Positions 24,217 through 31,848 of a stretch of 42,797 bases of DNA are shown here, piece after piece. The position numbers and the translations under genes were made by a program. Origin of the DNA: an uncultured Oscillospiraceae bacterium (GTDB taxonomy: Bacteria > Bacillota > Clostridia > Oscillospirales > Oscillospiraceae). Position 1 is the first letter of the stretch. Each line of letters begins with the position of its first letter. Location of the stretch: positions 1 through 42,797 of the forward strand of contig CALXCQ010000083.1 in NCBI GenBank assembly GCA_944386835.1. The letters run 5' to 3'. Below the pieces are notes generated by a model. The model did no database searches and was not told the origin of the DNA. It worked only from the letters and a program-made list of their open reading frames with translations.

Positions 24217-26616
24217 ATGTATCAGGTTATGAAACGGGACGGAAAAGTCGTGGACTTTACCCTTTCCAAAATTACCAACGCCATTAAACTGGCCTTTGAG
24301 GCTCAGGAAGTGGAATATCATCCCTCTGTCATCGACTTTTTGGCACTGAAGGTAACAGCTGATTTTGCCCCCAAGGTCAAAGACGGCCTCATTGCCGTAG
24401 AAGACATCCAGGACAGCGTGGAGTCTGTGCTGGTGCAGGCCGGCTACAGCGACGTGGCCAAGGCCTATATTCTTTATCGCCGGCAGCGGGCAAAGCTCCG
24501 GGAAGTGAAGAATACCATTCTGGACTACAAAGAACTGGTGGACAGCTATGTGAAAATCAGCGACTGGCGGGTCAAAGAGAACTCTACGGTCACCTATTCC
24601 GTAGGCGGCCTGATTCTCTCCAACTCCGGCGCCATTACCGCCAACTACTGGCTCAGTGAAGTCTATGACGACGAAATCGCCAATGCCCACCGGAACGCGG
24701 ACATTCATATCCACGATCTGTCCATGCTTACCGGATACTGCGCCGGATGGTCCTTAAAGCAGCTGATCCAGGAGGGATTGGGCGGCGTCACAGGAAAGAT
24801 CACCTCCGCACCGGCCAAGCACCTGGCCACCTTGTGCAATCAGATGGTCAACTTCCTGGGCATTATGCAGAACGAGTGGGCCGGTGCCCAGGCCTTTTCC
24901 TCTTTTGACACCTATCTGGCGCCCTTTGTCAAAACGGACAACCTGAGCTACGATCAGGTGAAAAAATGTATTGAGTCCTTTGTCTACGGCGTCAACACCC
25001 CCTCCCGGTGGGGTACCCAGGCTCCCTTCTCCAACATCACCCTGGACTGGACGGTTCCCAACGACCTGGCGGAGCTGCCGGCCATTGTAGGCGGCAAGGA
25101 GATGGACTTCTGCTATAAAGACTGCAAAAAAGAGATGGACATGGTCAACAAAGCCTTTATTGAGATCATGATTGAAGGCGACGCCAACGGCCGTGGCTTC
25201 CAGTACCCCATCCCCACCTACTCCATCACCCGTGACTTTGACTGGTCTGAGACAGAGAACAACAAGCTGCTCTTTGAAATGACCTCCAAATACGGTACCC
25301 CCTATTTCTCCAATTACATCAACAGCGATATGGAGCCCAGCGACGTGCGCAGCATGTGCTGCCGGCTGCGGCTGGACCTGCGGGAACTGCGGAAGAAATC
25401 CGGCGGCTACTTTGGCTCCGGAGAGAGCACCGGCTCCGTCGGCGTGGTCACCATCAATATGCCCCGGATCGCCTATCTGGCAGAAGACGAAGGGGATTTC
25501 TACCGCCGGCTGGACAAGCTGATGGATATTTCCGCCCGCAGCCTGAAGGTGAAGCGGACCGTCATTACCAAGCTGCTGAACGAGGGCCTCTATCCCTATA
25601 CCAAGCGGTATCTGGGCACCTTCGACAATCACTTCTCCACCATCGGTCTGGTGGGTATGAACGAAGCCTGCCGGAACGCCAAATGGCTGGGAAAAGATTT
25701 GACAGACCCCGCCGCCCAGGCCTTCACCAGAGATGTGCTCAACCACATGCGGGATCGGCTGGCAGACTACCAGGAACAGTACGGTGACCTGTACAATCTG
25801 GAAGCCACCCCTGCCGAATCCACCGCCTACCGGCTGGCCAAGCACGACGTGAAGCGGTTCCCCCATATTATCACCGCCTCGGAAGAGGGCGGAACTCCTT
25901 ACTACACCAATTCCTCCCATCTGCCTGTGGGGTATACGGACGATTTGTTCTCCGCCATGGATATTCAGGACGAGCTGCAGACCCTGTACACCTCCGGCAC
26001 CGTCTTCCACGCCTTTATCGGCGAAAAGTTGCCCGACTGGAAGAGTGCAGCCAACCTGGTACGGAAAATTGCCGAAAACTATCGGCTGCCCTACTATACC
26101 TTGTCCCCCACCTATTCCGTATGTAAGGATCACGGCTATTTGGCCGGCGAACACTACACCTGTCCGGAATGCGGCAACCCCACAGAGGTCTACAGCCGGA
26201 TCACCGGCTACTACCGGCCGGTGCAGAACTGGAATGACGGCAAGGCCAAAGAGTTTAAGGACCGGAAGCTCTATAATATCGGTGCCTCCATTGCCAAACA
26301 CCCGGAACTGGACGGTGCCCATCCCTCTGTAGCCACGGGGACCGAAGGGCAGCTGACCGTGCTGTCCCAGCCGGAACCGGAACAGGAAAAACTGATCCTC
26401 TTTGCCACCAAGACCTGTCCCAACTGTAAAATGGCGGAGCAGTTCCTGCAGAAAGCCGGCGTTGCCTATGACAAGCTCATCGCCGACGAAAACCCGGACC
26501 TGGTGGCCCAATACGGCGTAAAGCAGGCCCCTACCCTGATTTCCATTCACGGGCAGGCCTTTGACCGAATTGCCAACGTCTCCAATATTAAAAAGTTTAC
26601 TCAGGCCCTGCATTAA
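24217..26616 (+). CDS. nrdD: Class III (anaerobic) ribonucleoside-triphosphate reductase fused to a redoxin domain
   Basis: 799 residues. An N-terminal ATP-cone (QVMKRDGKVVDFTLSKITNA) spans about residues 1-95. The ten-stranded barrel follows, with SMCCRLRLDLREL around 370-385 as the active-site Cys region. A C-terminal zinc site is visible (Cys636, and CPEC at 649-652), and the glycyl-radical motif RITGYYRP places the radical at Gly664, followed by WNDGKAKEFKDR. After this normal end, residues about 720-799 add a glutaredoxin/thioredoxin-like domain with CPNC near 733 and a cis-Pro turn (KQAPTLI). The enzyme makes dNTPs under anaerobiosis. The tail suggests thiol/NADPH-dependent reduction rather than formate, and the next gene is a thioredoxin reductase. 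ATG has AAAAGGAGA 8 bases upstream. Confidence 0.95.
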   Translation: MYQVMKRDGKVVDFTLSKITNAIKLAFEAQEVEYHPSVIDFLALKVTADFAPKVKDGLIAVEDIQDSVESVLVQAGYSDVAKAYILYRRQRAKLREVKNTILDYKELVDSYVKISDWRVKENSTVTYSVGGLILSNSGAITANYWLSEVYDDEIANAHRNADIHIHDLSMLTGYCAGWSLKQLIQEGLGGVTGKITSAPAKHLATLCNQMVNFLGIMQNEWAGAQAFSSFDTYLAPFVKTDNLSYDQVKKCIESFVYGVNTPSRWGTQAPFSNITLDWTVPNDLAELPAIVGGKEMDFCYKDCKKEMDMVNKAFIEIMIEGDANGRGFQYPIPTYSITRDFDWSETENNKLLFEMTSKYGTPYFSNYINSDMEPSDVRSMCCRLRLDLRELRKKSGGYFGSGESTGSVGVVTINMPRIAYLAEDEGDFYRRLDKLMDISARSLKVKRTVITKLLNEGLYPYTKRYLGTFDNHFSTIGLVGMNEACRNAKWLGKDLTDPAAQAFTRDVLNHMRDRLADYQEQYGDLYNLEATPAESTAYRLAKHDVKRFPHIITASEEGGTPYYTNSSHLPVGYTDDLFSAMDIQDELQTLYTSGTVFHAFIGEKLPDWKSAANLVRKIAENYRLPYYTLSPTYSVCKDHGYLAGEHYTCPECGNPTEVYSRITGYYRPVQNWNDGKAKEFKDRKLYNIGASIAKHPELDGAHPSVATGTEGQLTVLSQPEPEQEKLILFATKTCPNCKMAEQFLQKAGVAYDKLIADENPDLVAQYGVKQAPTLISIHGQAFDRIANVSNIKKFTQALH

Positions 26617-26648
26617 AAAAGGGGCGCCGGAGGGCGCCCTTTTTCTTT
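26615..26648 (+). terminator. Intercistronic terminator between nrdD and trxB
   Basis: GGGCGCC and GGCGCCC around a four-base loop, extended by A-T pairs and a G-U pair, followed by TTTTTCTTT. It starts at the nrdD stop and ends about 30 bases before trxB, so it should attenuate read-through rather than separate unrelated units. Confidence 0.85.
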
Positions 26649-26676
26649 ACCTACAAAACAGGAGGAACTTGCCACT

Positions 26677-27588
26677 ATGTATGACATCCTTATTATTGGC
26701 GCCGGCCCTGCCGGCCTGACTGCCGCCCTGTACGCCCGCCGGGCGGACAAGCAGGTGTTGGTTCTGGAAAAAGAGACGTTCGGAGGACAGATTACCTACT
26801 CCCCCAAAGTGGAAAATTATCCCGGTACCCTGGAAATGAGCGGCAGCGCTTTCGGAGAACAGCTGCTGGAACAGGTTCTCTCCCAAGGGGCCGAAGTGGA
26901 ACTGGAAGAAGTGCAGTCTGTAGCGCTCCAGGCCGACGGTACCTTTCTGGTACAGACCGACTGTCAAAGTCACGAGGCCCGCAGCGTAATTGTCGCCGCC
27001 GGCTCCAAACACCGCCAGCTGGGACTGGACCACGAAAACCAGTGGATTGGCAACGGGATCTACTATTGTGCTGTGTGCGACGGAGCCTTTCAGGCTGGTC
27101 AGGAGGTAGCCGTCATCGGCGGCGGCAACACAGCCCTTCAGGATGCCGTCTTTCTCAGTCAAATCTGTAAAAAAGTCCATATTCTCCAGGATCTGCCCTA
27201 TCTGACCGGAGAAAAGCGGCTGGCAGACCAGCTTCTCCAAAAGGAAAACGTCACTGTCACCACCTCTACAGTGGTTCAGACCCTTTTGGGCCAGGACCAT
27301 CTCACCGGTCTGGAACTGCGGAACACTCAGACGGGAGAGGTGAGCCGTCTGTCTGTCTCCGGCGCCTTTGTGGCCATCGGTCAGGTACCGGAAAATGAAC
27401 CCTTTTCCAATTTGGCCCAACTGGATGCCCGGGGGTATTTTGCCGCCGGTGAGGACTGCCTGACAAAGACAAAAGGCCTGTTCGTAGCAGGGGACTGCCG
27501 GGCCAAACAGGTACGGCAGATTACCACCGCCTGCGGCGACGGCGCCGTGGCTGCCCTGGCAGCCTGCCGGTATGTGGACAGTCTGTAA
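26677..27588 (+). CDS. trxB: Thioredoxin reductase-like flavoprotein
   Basis: 303 residues, the normal length. The FAD motif is IIGAGPAGLTAALYA at the N-terminus, the redox-active disulfide is CAVCDGAF near residue 130, the NAD(P) motif is VIGGGNTALQDA, and the end has VAGDCRAK followed by TACGDGA. It transfers electrons from NAD(P)H through FAD and the CxxC to a redoxin. The NADP-binding loop after GGGNTA lacks the usual H-R-R-x-x-x-R (here it reads KKVHILQDLPYLTG), so the electron donor may be NADH, a ferredoxin or something else. AGGAGG lies 11 bases before the ATG. Position after nrdD with its fused redoxin suggests it serves that domain. Confidence 0.88.
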   Translation: MYDILIIGAGPAGLTAALYARRADKQVLVLEKETFGGQITYSPKVENYPGTLEMSGSAFGEQLLEQVLSQGAEVELEEVQSVALQADGTFLVQTDCQSHEARSVIVAAGSKHRQLGLDHENQWIGNGIYYCAVCDGAFQAGQEVAVIGGGNTALQDAVFLSQICKKVHILQDLPYLTGEKRLADQLLQKENVTVTTSTVVQTLLGQDHLTGLELRNTQTGEVSRLSVSGAFVAIGQVPENEPFSNLAQLDARGYFAAGEDCLTKTKGLFVAGDCRAKQVRQITTACGDGAVAALAACRYVDSL

Positions 27589-27611
27589 GAGCCCAATCCC
27601 AAAGGAAATAA

Positions 27612-27637
27612 GGCCGGCAGCCTGTAAGCTGCCGGCC
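27612..27637. repeat. Perfect 10-bp hairpin after trxB
   Basis: GGCCGGCAGC-CTGTAA-GCTGCCGGCC. No T-run follows, so it is not a classic terminator; it may stabilise the trxB 3' end while letting transcription continue into the next gene 32 bases on. Confidence 0.6.
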
Positions 27638-27669
27638 AAAACTGTGCCCTGGAGTCAAGGAGGACTTCT

Positions 27670-29028
27670 ATGAAACTGCAAGCTCCCGATTACTATCAAG
27701 ACTTCCGCTGTGCCTGCGGCCAGTGCCCTGACACCTGCTGCGCCAGTTGGCAGGTCATTCTGGACCCGGCCACTTTGCAGGCCTACCGCCAGGCAGAAGG
27801 AGACTTCGGCCGCCGGCTGCGGGCCGCCCTTATTACAGAAGACGGAGAAACCCGGTTCCGAACCCAGGACGGAGTCTGCCCCATGCTCAGCCCCCAGGGG
27901 CTGTGCCAGGTGCAGCTGACTCTGGGGGAACAGGCTCTATGCCGGGTATGCCGCCAATATCCCCGCTGGGTGCAGAATTATGGCGGCCTGGAAGTGGCGG
28001 GTTTGAGTCTGTCATGTCCGGAAGTGGCCCGGATGCTTCTGACCCGAACCGGGTGTGTGACCTTTTCCCTCACCAGTGATACCAGAGAAGTCACCCAGTA
28101 TCACGACCTGGACCCACAGCTGTTTTTAACCCTGCAGGCCGCACGGAAAACGGCCCTGTCCCTGGCCCAGGATCGGACCCATTCCCTGGACCTGCGGGCA
28201 CAGGCGCTCCTGGCCTTTGCCAGGGAGCTACAAACTGCCGTCACCTGGCATCAATGGGAAAAAGCCGCCGCCTTGCGCCCCGGCGACTTCCTCCCTCCCG
28301 GCCCTGTGCCACCCCTTGGGCCGGTCCGCGCCAGCCGGCGCAGAAAGGTTCTGGAAAAAACAGCCCGGTTTTTGCTGAGCCTGGAAATTCTCACGCCTCA
28401 GTGGCGGGATCTTTTGCGCCGGTTTGCGGCTGCCTGCTCCGGCTCTGAGCGTAGTTTCGGCCGCTCCAACTTTGCAGGCAGCCCTGACTTTCCCGGCTTT
28501 ACAAGCAGTTCCGGCCCTGCAAACCGTTCTGAATGTTCCGGCTCCGCAAGCAGCTCCGGCCTTGCAAGCGGTTGCGGCCCTGCGACTGCTAATTCCGGCA
28601 GCTTTCCAGCTCCGACTTCCCAAGAGGGCGCCAGCCCCACCGGAGCGGCACCCTGTATTTTGGGTCCGGAATCCCCCACGGACCAGAATTTTACGGCCCC
28701 GCTCTTTGGGCCGGAAGCTGGATATGAGCAGATTCTGGTCTATTTCCTGGATAAATACCTTCTGACCGCCTGCCATGACCGGGACATTTTGGCCAAAATA
28801 AACCTGGCAGTTGTCAGCGTCTTCTTTCTGCGGCATCTGGCTGCCTTTTTGGCCTGGGAGTCCGGACGTCCTTTGGCTCTGGCAGATCTGGTTGACCTTG
28901 TCCATCGGTACTGCCGGGAGCTGGAACACTCGGAGCCGAATATGCAGGCCCTGGCCCGGGTTCTGGGCAAGCACCGGACCATCGGCAGCCGGGCCATCCC
29001 GGCACTTTTATCCCGTCCGGGATTCTGA
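27670..29028 (+). CDS. fliB: Flagellin lysine-N-methylase family protein (FliB-like)
   Basis: 452 residues. The N-terminus carries the Cys-rich pattern of this family: CACGQCPDTCCASWQV at 15-30, then CPMLSPQGLCQVQLTLGE and CRVCRQYPR near 76-105, thought to bind an iron-sulfur cluster, followed by a helical C-terminal part. FliB methylates lysines of flagellin in Salmonella, but family members are common in non-motile Clostridia, where the target is unknown; no flagellar gene is in this window. Residues about 258-340 are a Ser/Gly/Ala-rich linker encoded by an 18-bp tandem array and absent from the usual family length. ATG at 27670 has AAGGAGG upstream. Confidence 0.8.
   Translation: MKLQAPDYYQDFRCACGQCPDTCCASWQVILDPATLQAYRQAEGDFGRRLRAALITEDGETRFRTQDGVCPMLSPQGLCQVQLTLGEQALCRVCRQYPRWVQNYGGLEVAGLSLSCPEVARMLLTRTGCVTFSLTSDTREVTQYHDLDPQLFLTLQAARKTALSLAQDRTHSLDLRAQALLAFARELQTAVTWHQWEKAAALRPGDFLPPGPVPPLGPVRASRRRKVLEKTARFLLSLEILTPQWRDLLRRFAAACSGSERSFGRSNFAGSPDFPGFTSSSGPANRSECSGSASSSGLASGCGPATANSGSFPAPTSQEGASPTGAAPCILGPESPTDQNFTAPLFGPEAGYEQILVYFLDKYLLTACHDRDILAKINLAVVSVFFLRHLAAFLAWESGRPLALADLVDLVHRYCRELEHSEPNMQALARVLGKHRTIGSRAIPALLSRPGF
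28491..28589 (+). repeat. 18-bp in-frame tandem array inside fliB
   Basis: Units at 28491, 28509, 28536, 28554 and 28572 (with a 9-base half unit at 28527) have the pattern TTCCGGCCYTGCAAGCRG and encode six-residue steps such as SGPANR, SGSASS and SGLASG. The GCAAGC...CCGG core resembles the intergenic 19-bp units of this window. Confidence 0.7.
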
Positions 29029-29438
29029 AACGCCCTTTTCCGGCACTGTGTTTCCCCAGCTGCATGACAGGGTCATGCCTTTGCCAAAATCAGGATGGAA
29101 AAAACCTCCTCCGGCGTTCCGGATTCCCAGGCCGTGGAGTCCCTCCGGCTTTTGCCCGTCCGGGATGGACATCAGCTCCCCCGGCAGGCCTGTTCCCCGG
29201 CCGTGAAGCACCTTCGGCTTTTGCCCTGTTCGGGATGGACATCAGCTCCCCCGGCGGGCCTGTTCTTCGGCCGTGAGGCCCCGCCGGTTCTTGGCCTGTT
29301 CGCACCTCCGCCACTCCTTACCGGCAGAAATACCATTCGGGAGGAATTTCTCTGCTGCGGCCCTGCCTTCCCCGCAAGGCCGTCCTTCCCAGAGCATAAG
29401 TACCCCAGGATTCCCCTTTCCTCCAAGGGCCGGCTGAC
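29029..29438. other. Convergent spacer with 70-bp repeat
   Basis: No gene and no clear terminator for either neighbour. Its main content is the 70-bp array at 29132-29311; the rest is GC-rich and unremarkable. Confidence 0.5.
29132..29311. repeat. 69/70-bp tandem repeat, about 2.6 copies
   Basis: Copies at 29132-29200 and 29201-29270 share long identities, including GGGATGGACATCAGCTCCCC; a diverged partial copy begins CCGTGAGGCC at 29271. The one-base length difference between copies shifts the frame, arguing against translation. Confidence 0.85.
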
Positions 29439-30347
29439 TCAGACTCCAAAGTACCGGTACAGGAACGTGACAATATGGCCTCGGGTGCAGGGGGTATTGG
29501 GGCTGAAAAGGGCAGCGCTGGTGCCTTGGGTGATCCCCTGTTCCACAGCCCAGGAGACTGCTTTGGCGTAGGACGCATCCTGAGGCACATCGGTAAAAGA
29601 TAACGTCGTGGACACCTCCGGCTCTCCTGCCAGCCGCCACAGATAGACAGCCACATCACTTCTGCTGCAGGCATCCTCCGGCGACTGGGAATCCTCTGTA
29701 AGGATGCCCTGCTCCCAGGCCCAGACCATAGCTTTGTAGAAGTACGCTTCAGAGGTTATGGTCGGATTTTGGAACGGGTTTTCTCCGGCAGGCTCCGGGG
29801 AGCCGGAAGCCCGCCATAAAAATGTGAGGATCTCCCCCTGGGTACAGACCTTCCCCGGTTGAAACTGATATGCCGCTGTGCCGGTGGTCACTCCCGTCTC
29901 CACGGCCCACCGGACCGGCTCATAAAACCAATCCTCCAGTGCCACGTCCACAAAGACCCCCTCCACCGGTACCGCCACATACAGCCAGGTCCCGGCATCG
30001 GTACCGTAGACATATTCCCGGCCCGGCTCCGGCTTGATTTGGGAAGCTGGTTCCGTCAGGGAGCCTTCTTCCGTGTCAGAAGACCCGTAGTCCCGGCTGG
30101 ACCAGGCCGTAAAAGCCGTTCCTTCCGGCGCCGTGATGGTGGTACCCGCTTCCAGAATGTACTGGGTCATCAGCCCCTGCTCCGTAGAAAGGATTTGACA
30201 GTACAAATAGGGTTGGTCCAGAGTATAGGAGTTTCCGCCGCTGTCCGAGATTCCGGTATTGGCTGCCAAAACCGGGCCAGTGATCCCCAAACTGAAACAC
30301 AGGGCCAAAATCACGAGGCGGGCCAGGCGGGCTGTTCTTTGTTTCAT
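29439..30347 (-). CDS. SLH-domain secreted protein
   Basis: 302 residues. A signal peptide is clear: MKQRTARLARLVILALCFSL with cleavage after VLAAN near residue 29. Residues 30-130 form an uncharacterised beta-rich domain. Three SLH-type modules follow: FVDVALEDWFYEPVRWAVE at about 130, a weaker one with YFYKAMVWAWEQGIL, and FTDVPQDASYAKAVSWAVEQG ending TRGHIVTFLYRYFG. They would hold the protein to secondary cell-wall polymer. The modules are of the degenerate W-A-V-E-x-G-I-T type common in Oscillospiraceae. ATG has AAAGGAGAG upstream. The function of the small N-terminal domain is unknown. Confidence 0.82.
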   Translation of the reverse strand: MKQRTARLARLVILALCFSLGITGPVLAANTGISDSGGNSYTLDQPYLYCQILSTEQGLMTQYILEAGTTITAPEGTAFTAWSSRDYGSSDTEEGSLTEPASQIKPEPGREYVYGTDAGTWLYVAVPVEGVFVDVALEDWFYEPVRWAVETGVTTGTAAYQFQPGKVCTQGEILTFLWRASGSPEPAGENPFQNPTITSEAYFYKAMVWAWEQGILTEDSQSPEDACSRSDVAVYLWRLAGEPEVSTTLSFTDVPQDASYAKAVSWAVEQGITQGTSAALFSPNTPCTRGHIVTFLYRYFGV

Positions 30348-30440
30348 GGATATCTCTCCTTTTTCTGTTTCCAGGGCCAGTATCCCGTAAAACCACAGTT
30401 TTCCCCGTCCCTGTCTTGACTTTATAATATCACATTACAA

Positions 30441-30474
30441 TAAAAATGCCCAACCAGGAACCCTGGTTGGGCAT
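30441..30474 (-). terminator. Rho-independent terminator downstream of murI
   Basis: ATGCCCAACCAGG and CCTGGTTGGGCAT form a perfect 13-bp stem with a three-base loop; on the minus strand TTTTATTG follows. It ends the murI transcript and the structured stretch after it. Confidence 0.9.
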
Positions 30475-30649
30475 AAAATTCTCTCAGGCCGAACGGGAAA
30501 GACCTCCTTGGGTAAAACCCACCGCTCCTGGAACTTCCCCCATGGGAAGGCCCGGCCTGTACGCCTAACGTTTCCGTCCTTGCTTTCGAAGGGACCATAG
30601 CCCTTTTGCCATGGGTCCGCCGGGAGAAGCACGCTTTGTGCAAAATACA
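30475..30649 (-). ncRNA. Candidate structured RNA or 3' UTR after murI (class not recognised)
   Basis: On the minus strand this 175-base stretch can fold extensively: CCCGGC near its 5' side pairs with GCCGGG about 65 bases later, enclosing GGACC-AT/AT-GGTCC, CCTT/AAGG and ACG-GAA(A)-CGT hairpins; then CTTCCC(C)/GGGGAAG and GGGT/ACCC hairpins lie within a GGCCG/CGGCC pairing. The stretch ends at a strong terminator. No open frame has protein features. It may be an independent small RNA, a riboswitch-like leader for the SLH gene 90 bases beyond the terminator, or the murI 3' UTR. No clear promoter is visible at the end of murI. Confidence 0.4.
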
Positions 30650-31420
30650 TTACAAGTTGAGAAGCCGCTGGCCCAGAGCCAGAATTTCCGGCGTATTGAG
30701 GCTGTTTTCTACCGTCACCCGTCCGTCTCCCTCCTGACGCAAAAGCCCCGCCTGCTCCAGCCGTTTCCGGGTCTGGCGGGCTGCACCTTCGCTGCCGTCC
30801 AAAAGGGCTACCTGCTCCCCCACCACCTGGGCAATGGCTTTTTTGACAAAGGGATAATGGGTACACCCCAGAACAATCCCCCCCAGGCCATCCAAATACG
30901 CCGACAGCTTTTGCCGGAGATAGTCTTCCATCTGAGGCCCTTCCAAAATGCCGGACTCGATCAGCTCCACCAGGCCACTGCAAGCCAGGGGAATAATCTC
31001 CCGTTCTCCTGCATACCGCGCCAACAGCTGAGCAAATTTTTGTTCCTGCAGTGTCATCTGGGTCCCCATCACCACAATGCGCCCCTGGGGAATCTTCTCC
31101 ACCGCCAGTTTTAAAGCCGGTTCAATTCCAACGAGAATCCGGTCCGGATACTCCTGGCGCAGACAGTCAATGGCGGCAGAAGTGGCGGTATTACAGGCAA
31201 TCACCACCGCCTTTACCCCCCGCTGAAACAGATTTCCCACATGCTGCCGCGTCAACTGCCGCACCTGAGAAGCCGTCTTGGTTCCATAAGGAGCCTGTCG
31301 AGAATCGCCAAAATAGAGAAAATCTTCATGCGGCAGCTGCCGCCGCAGCGCCCGCAGTACACTCAAACCGCCTACACCGGAGTCAAAGACCCCAATTGGC
31401 CGGGTAGGTTCCAGTTCCAT
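30650..31420 (-). CDS. murI: Glutamate racemase
   Basis: 256 residues. The family motifs are present: IGVFDSGVGGLSVL at the N-terminus, YFGDSRQAPYG, the first catalytic Cys in VIACNTATSAA near residue 73, and the second in VLGCTHYPFV near 184. It converts L- to D-glutamate for peptidoglycan in the cytosol, without cofactor. ATG at 31420 was chosen because homology begins at PIGVFDSG; the frame extends to 31552 but has no family features there. Its ribosome binding site (GTGAAG) is weak. A good promoter lies about 90 bases upstream. The alanine racemase gene for the other D-amino acid of the wall lies 3 kb away. Confidence 0.93.
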   Translation of the reverse strand: MELEPTRPIGVFDSGVGGLSVLRALRRQLPHEDFLYFGDSRQAPYGTKTASQVRQLTRQHVGNLFQRGVKAVVIACNTATSAAIDCLRQEYPDRILVGIEPALKLAVEKIPQGRIVVMGTQMTLQEQKFAQLLARYAGEREIIPLACSGLVELIESGILEGPQMEDYLRQKLSAYLDGLGGIVLGCTHYPFVKKAIAQVVGEQVALLDGSEGAARQTRKRLEQAGLLRQEGDGRVTVENSLNTPEILALGQRLLNL

Positions 31421-31511
31421 AGTTTCTTCACCACGCCAGTCTCCACGAAAAATCGTGCCGGAATCCCGGCCCGAAGGGCCCGGCTCCGCTCCCCCCTCTG
31501 GGGTTTCGTTT

Positions 31512-31540
31512 ATTATACCCGTTTCCGTCTGGTTTTGCAA
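31512..31540 (-). promoter_or_regulatory. Sigma-A promoter of murI
   Basis: TTGCAA (31540-31535), 17-base spacer, TATAAT (31517-31512) on the minus strand. Confidence 0.8.
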
Positions 31541-31848
31541 CGGGACTTCCAAACTTTCCCAGTTTCCCGAACACCGGTTGGGTAAGGGCGTCGGAAAAAC
31601 GGGGAAACGCCCCCAAAAGGCCGCCTCTCAGGAAAGCCAGAACTACAATACTGTGTGGGGGGACTTTCCACAAAATATAACTCTCTGGAAAACTATCCCC
31701 ATGCCGAAACTGCCAGATGAGGAAAACCAATACCGCCGGGGGCTACAACGCCGCAAGGGGTGCCAAAAGGCCAGACCCGCTGGGTCTGGCCTTCTTTCCA
31801 GGTTCCATAAGATTCCATTTGGAAATCCGGAGATACCCCTCTGAGATA
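31541..31848. other. Spacer between murI promoter and ABC operon
   Basis: No gene. It holds the terminator of the ABC operon (31765-31793) and a lone CCACAAAATATAAC (31669-31682) that resembles half of the nrd operator but has no partner. Confidence 0.5.
31765..31793 (-). terminator. Rho-independent terminator of the amino-acid ABC operon
   Basis: AAGGCCAGACCC and GGGTCTGGCCTT around a three-base loop; TTTT follows on the minus strand. It lies about 55 bases after the ATPase stop. Confidence 0.88.

Noticed and set aside
24754..26613. A 619-codon minus-strand frame opposite nrdD
   Set aside because: Antisense shadow: it lacks a start signal and domain motifs, while nrdD is unmistakable.
30422..30643. 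A 73-codon minus-strand frame across the structured stretch after murI
   Set aside because: It runs through the terminator hairpin, has no ribosome binding site and its residues follow the stems of the predicted RNA.
31669..31682. CCACAAAATATAAC resembling an NrdR box
   Set aside because: Only half of the palindrome matches, there is no second box at 30-32 bases, and no ribonucleotide reductase gene is adjacent.
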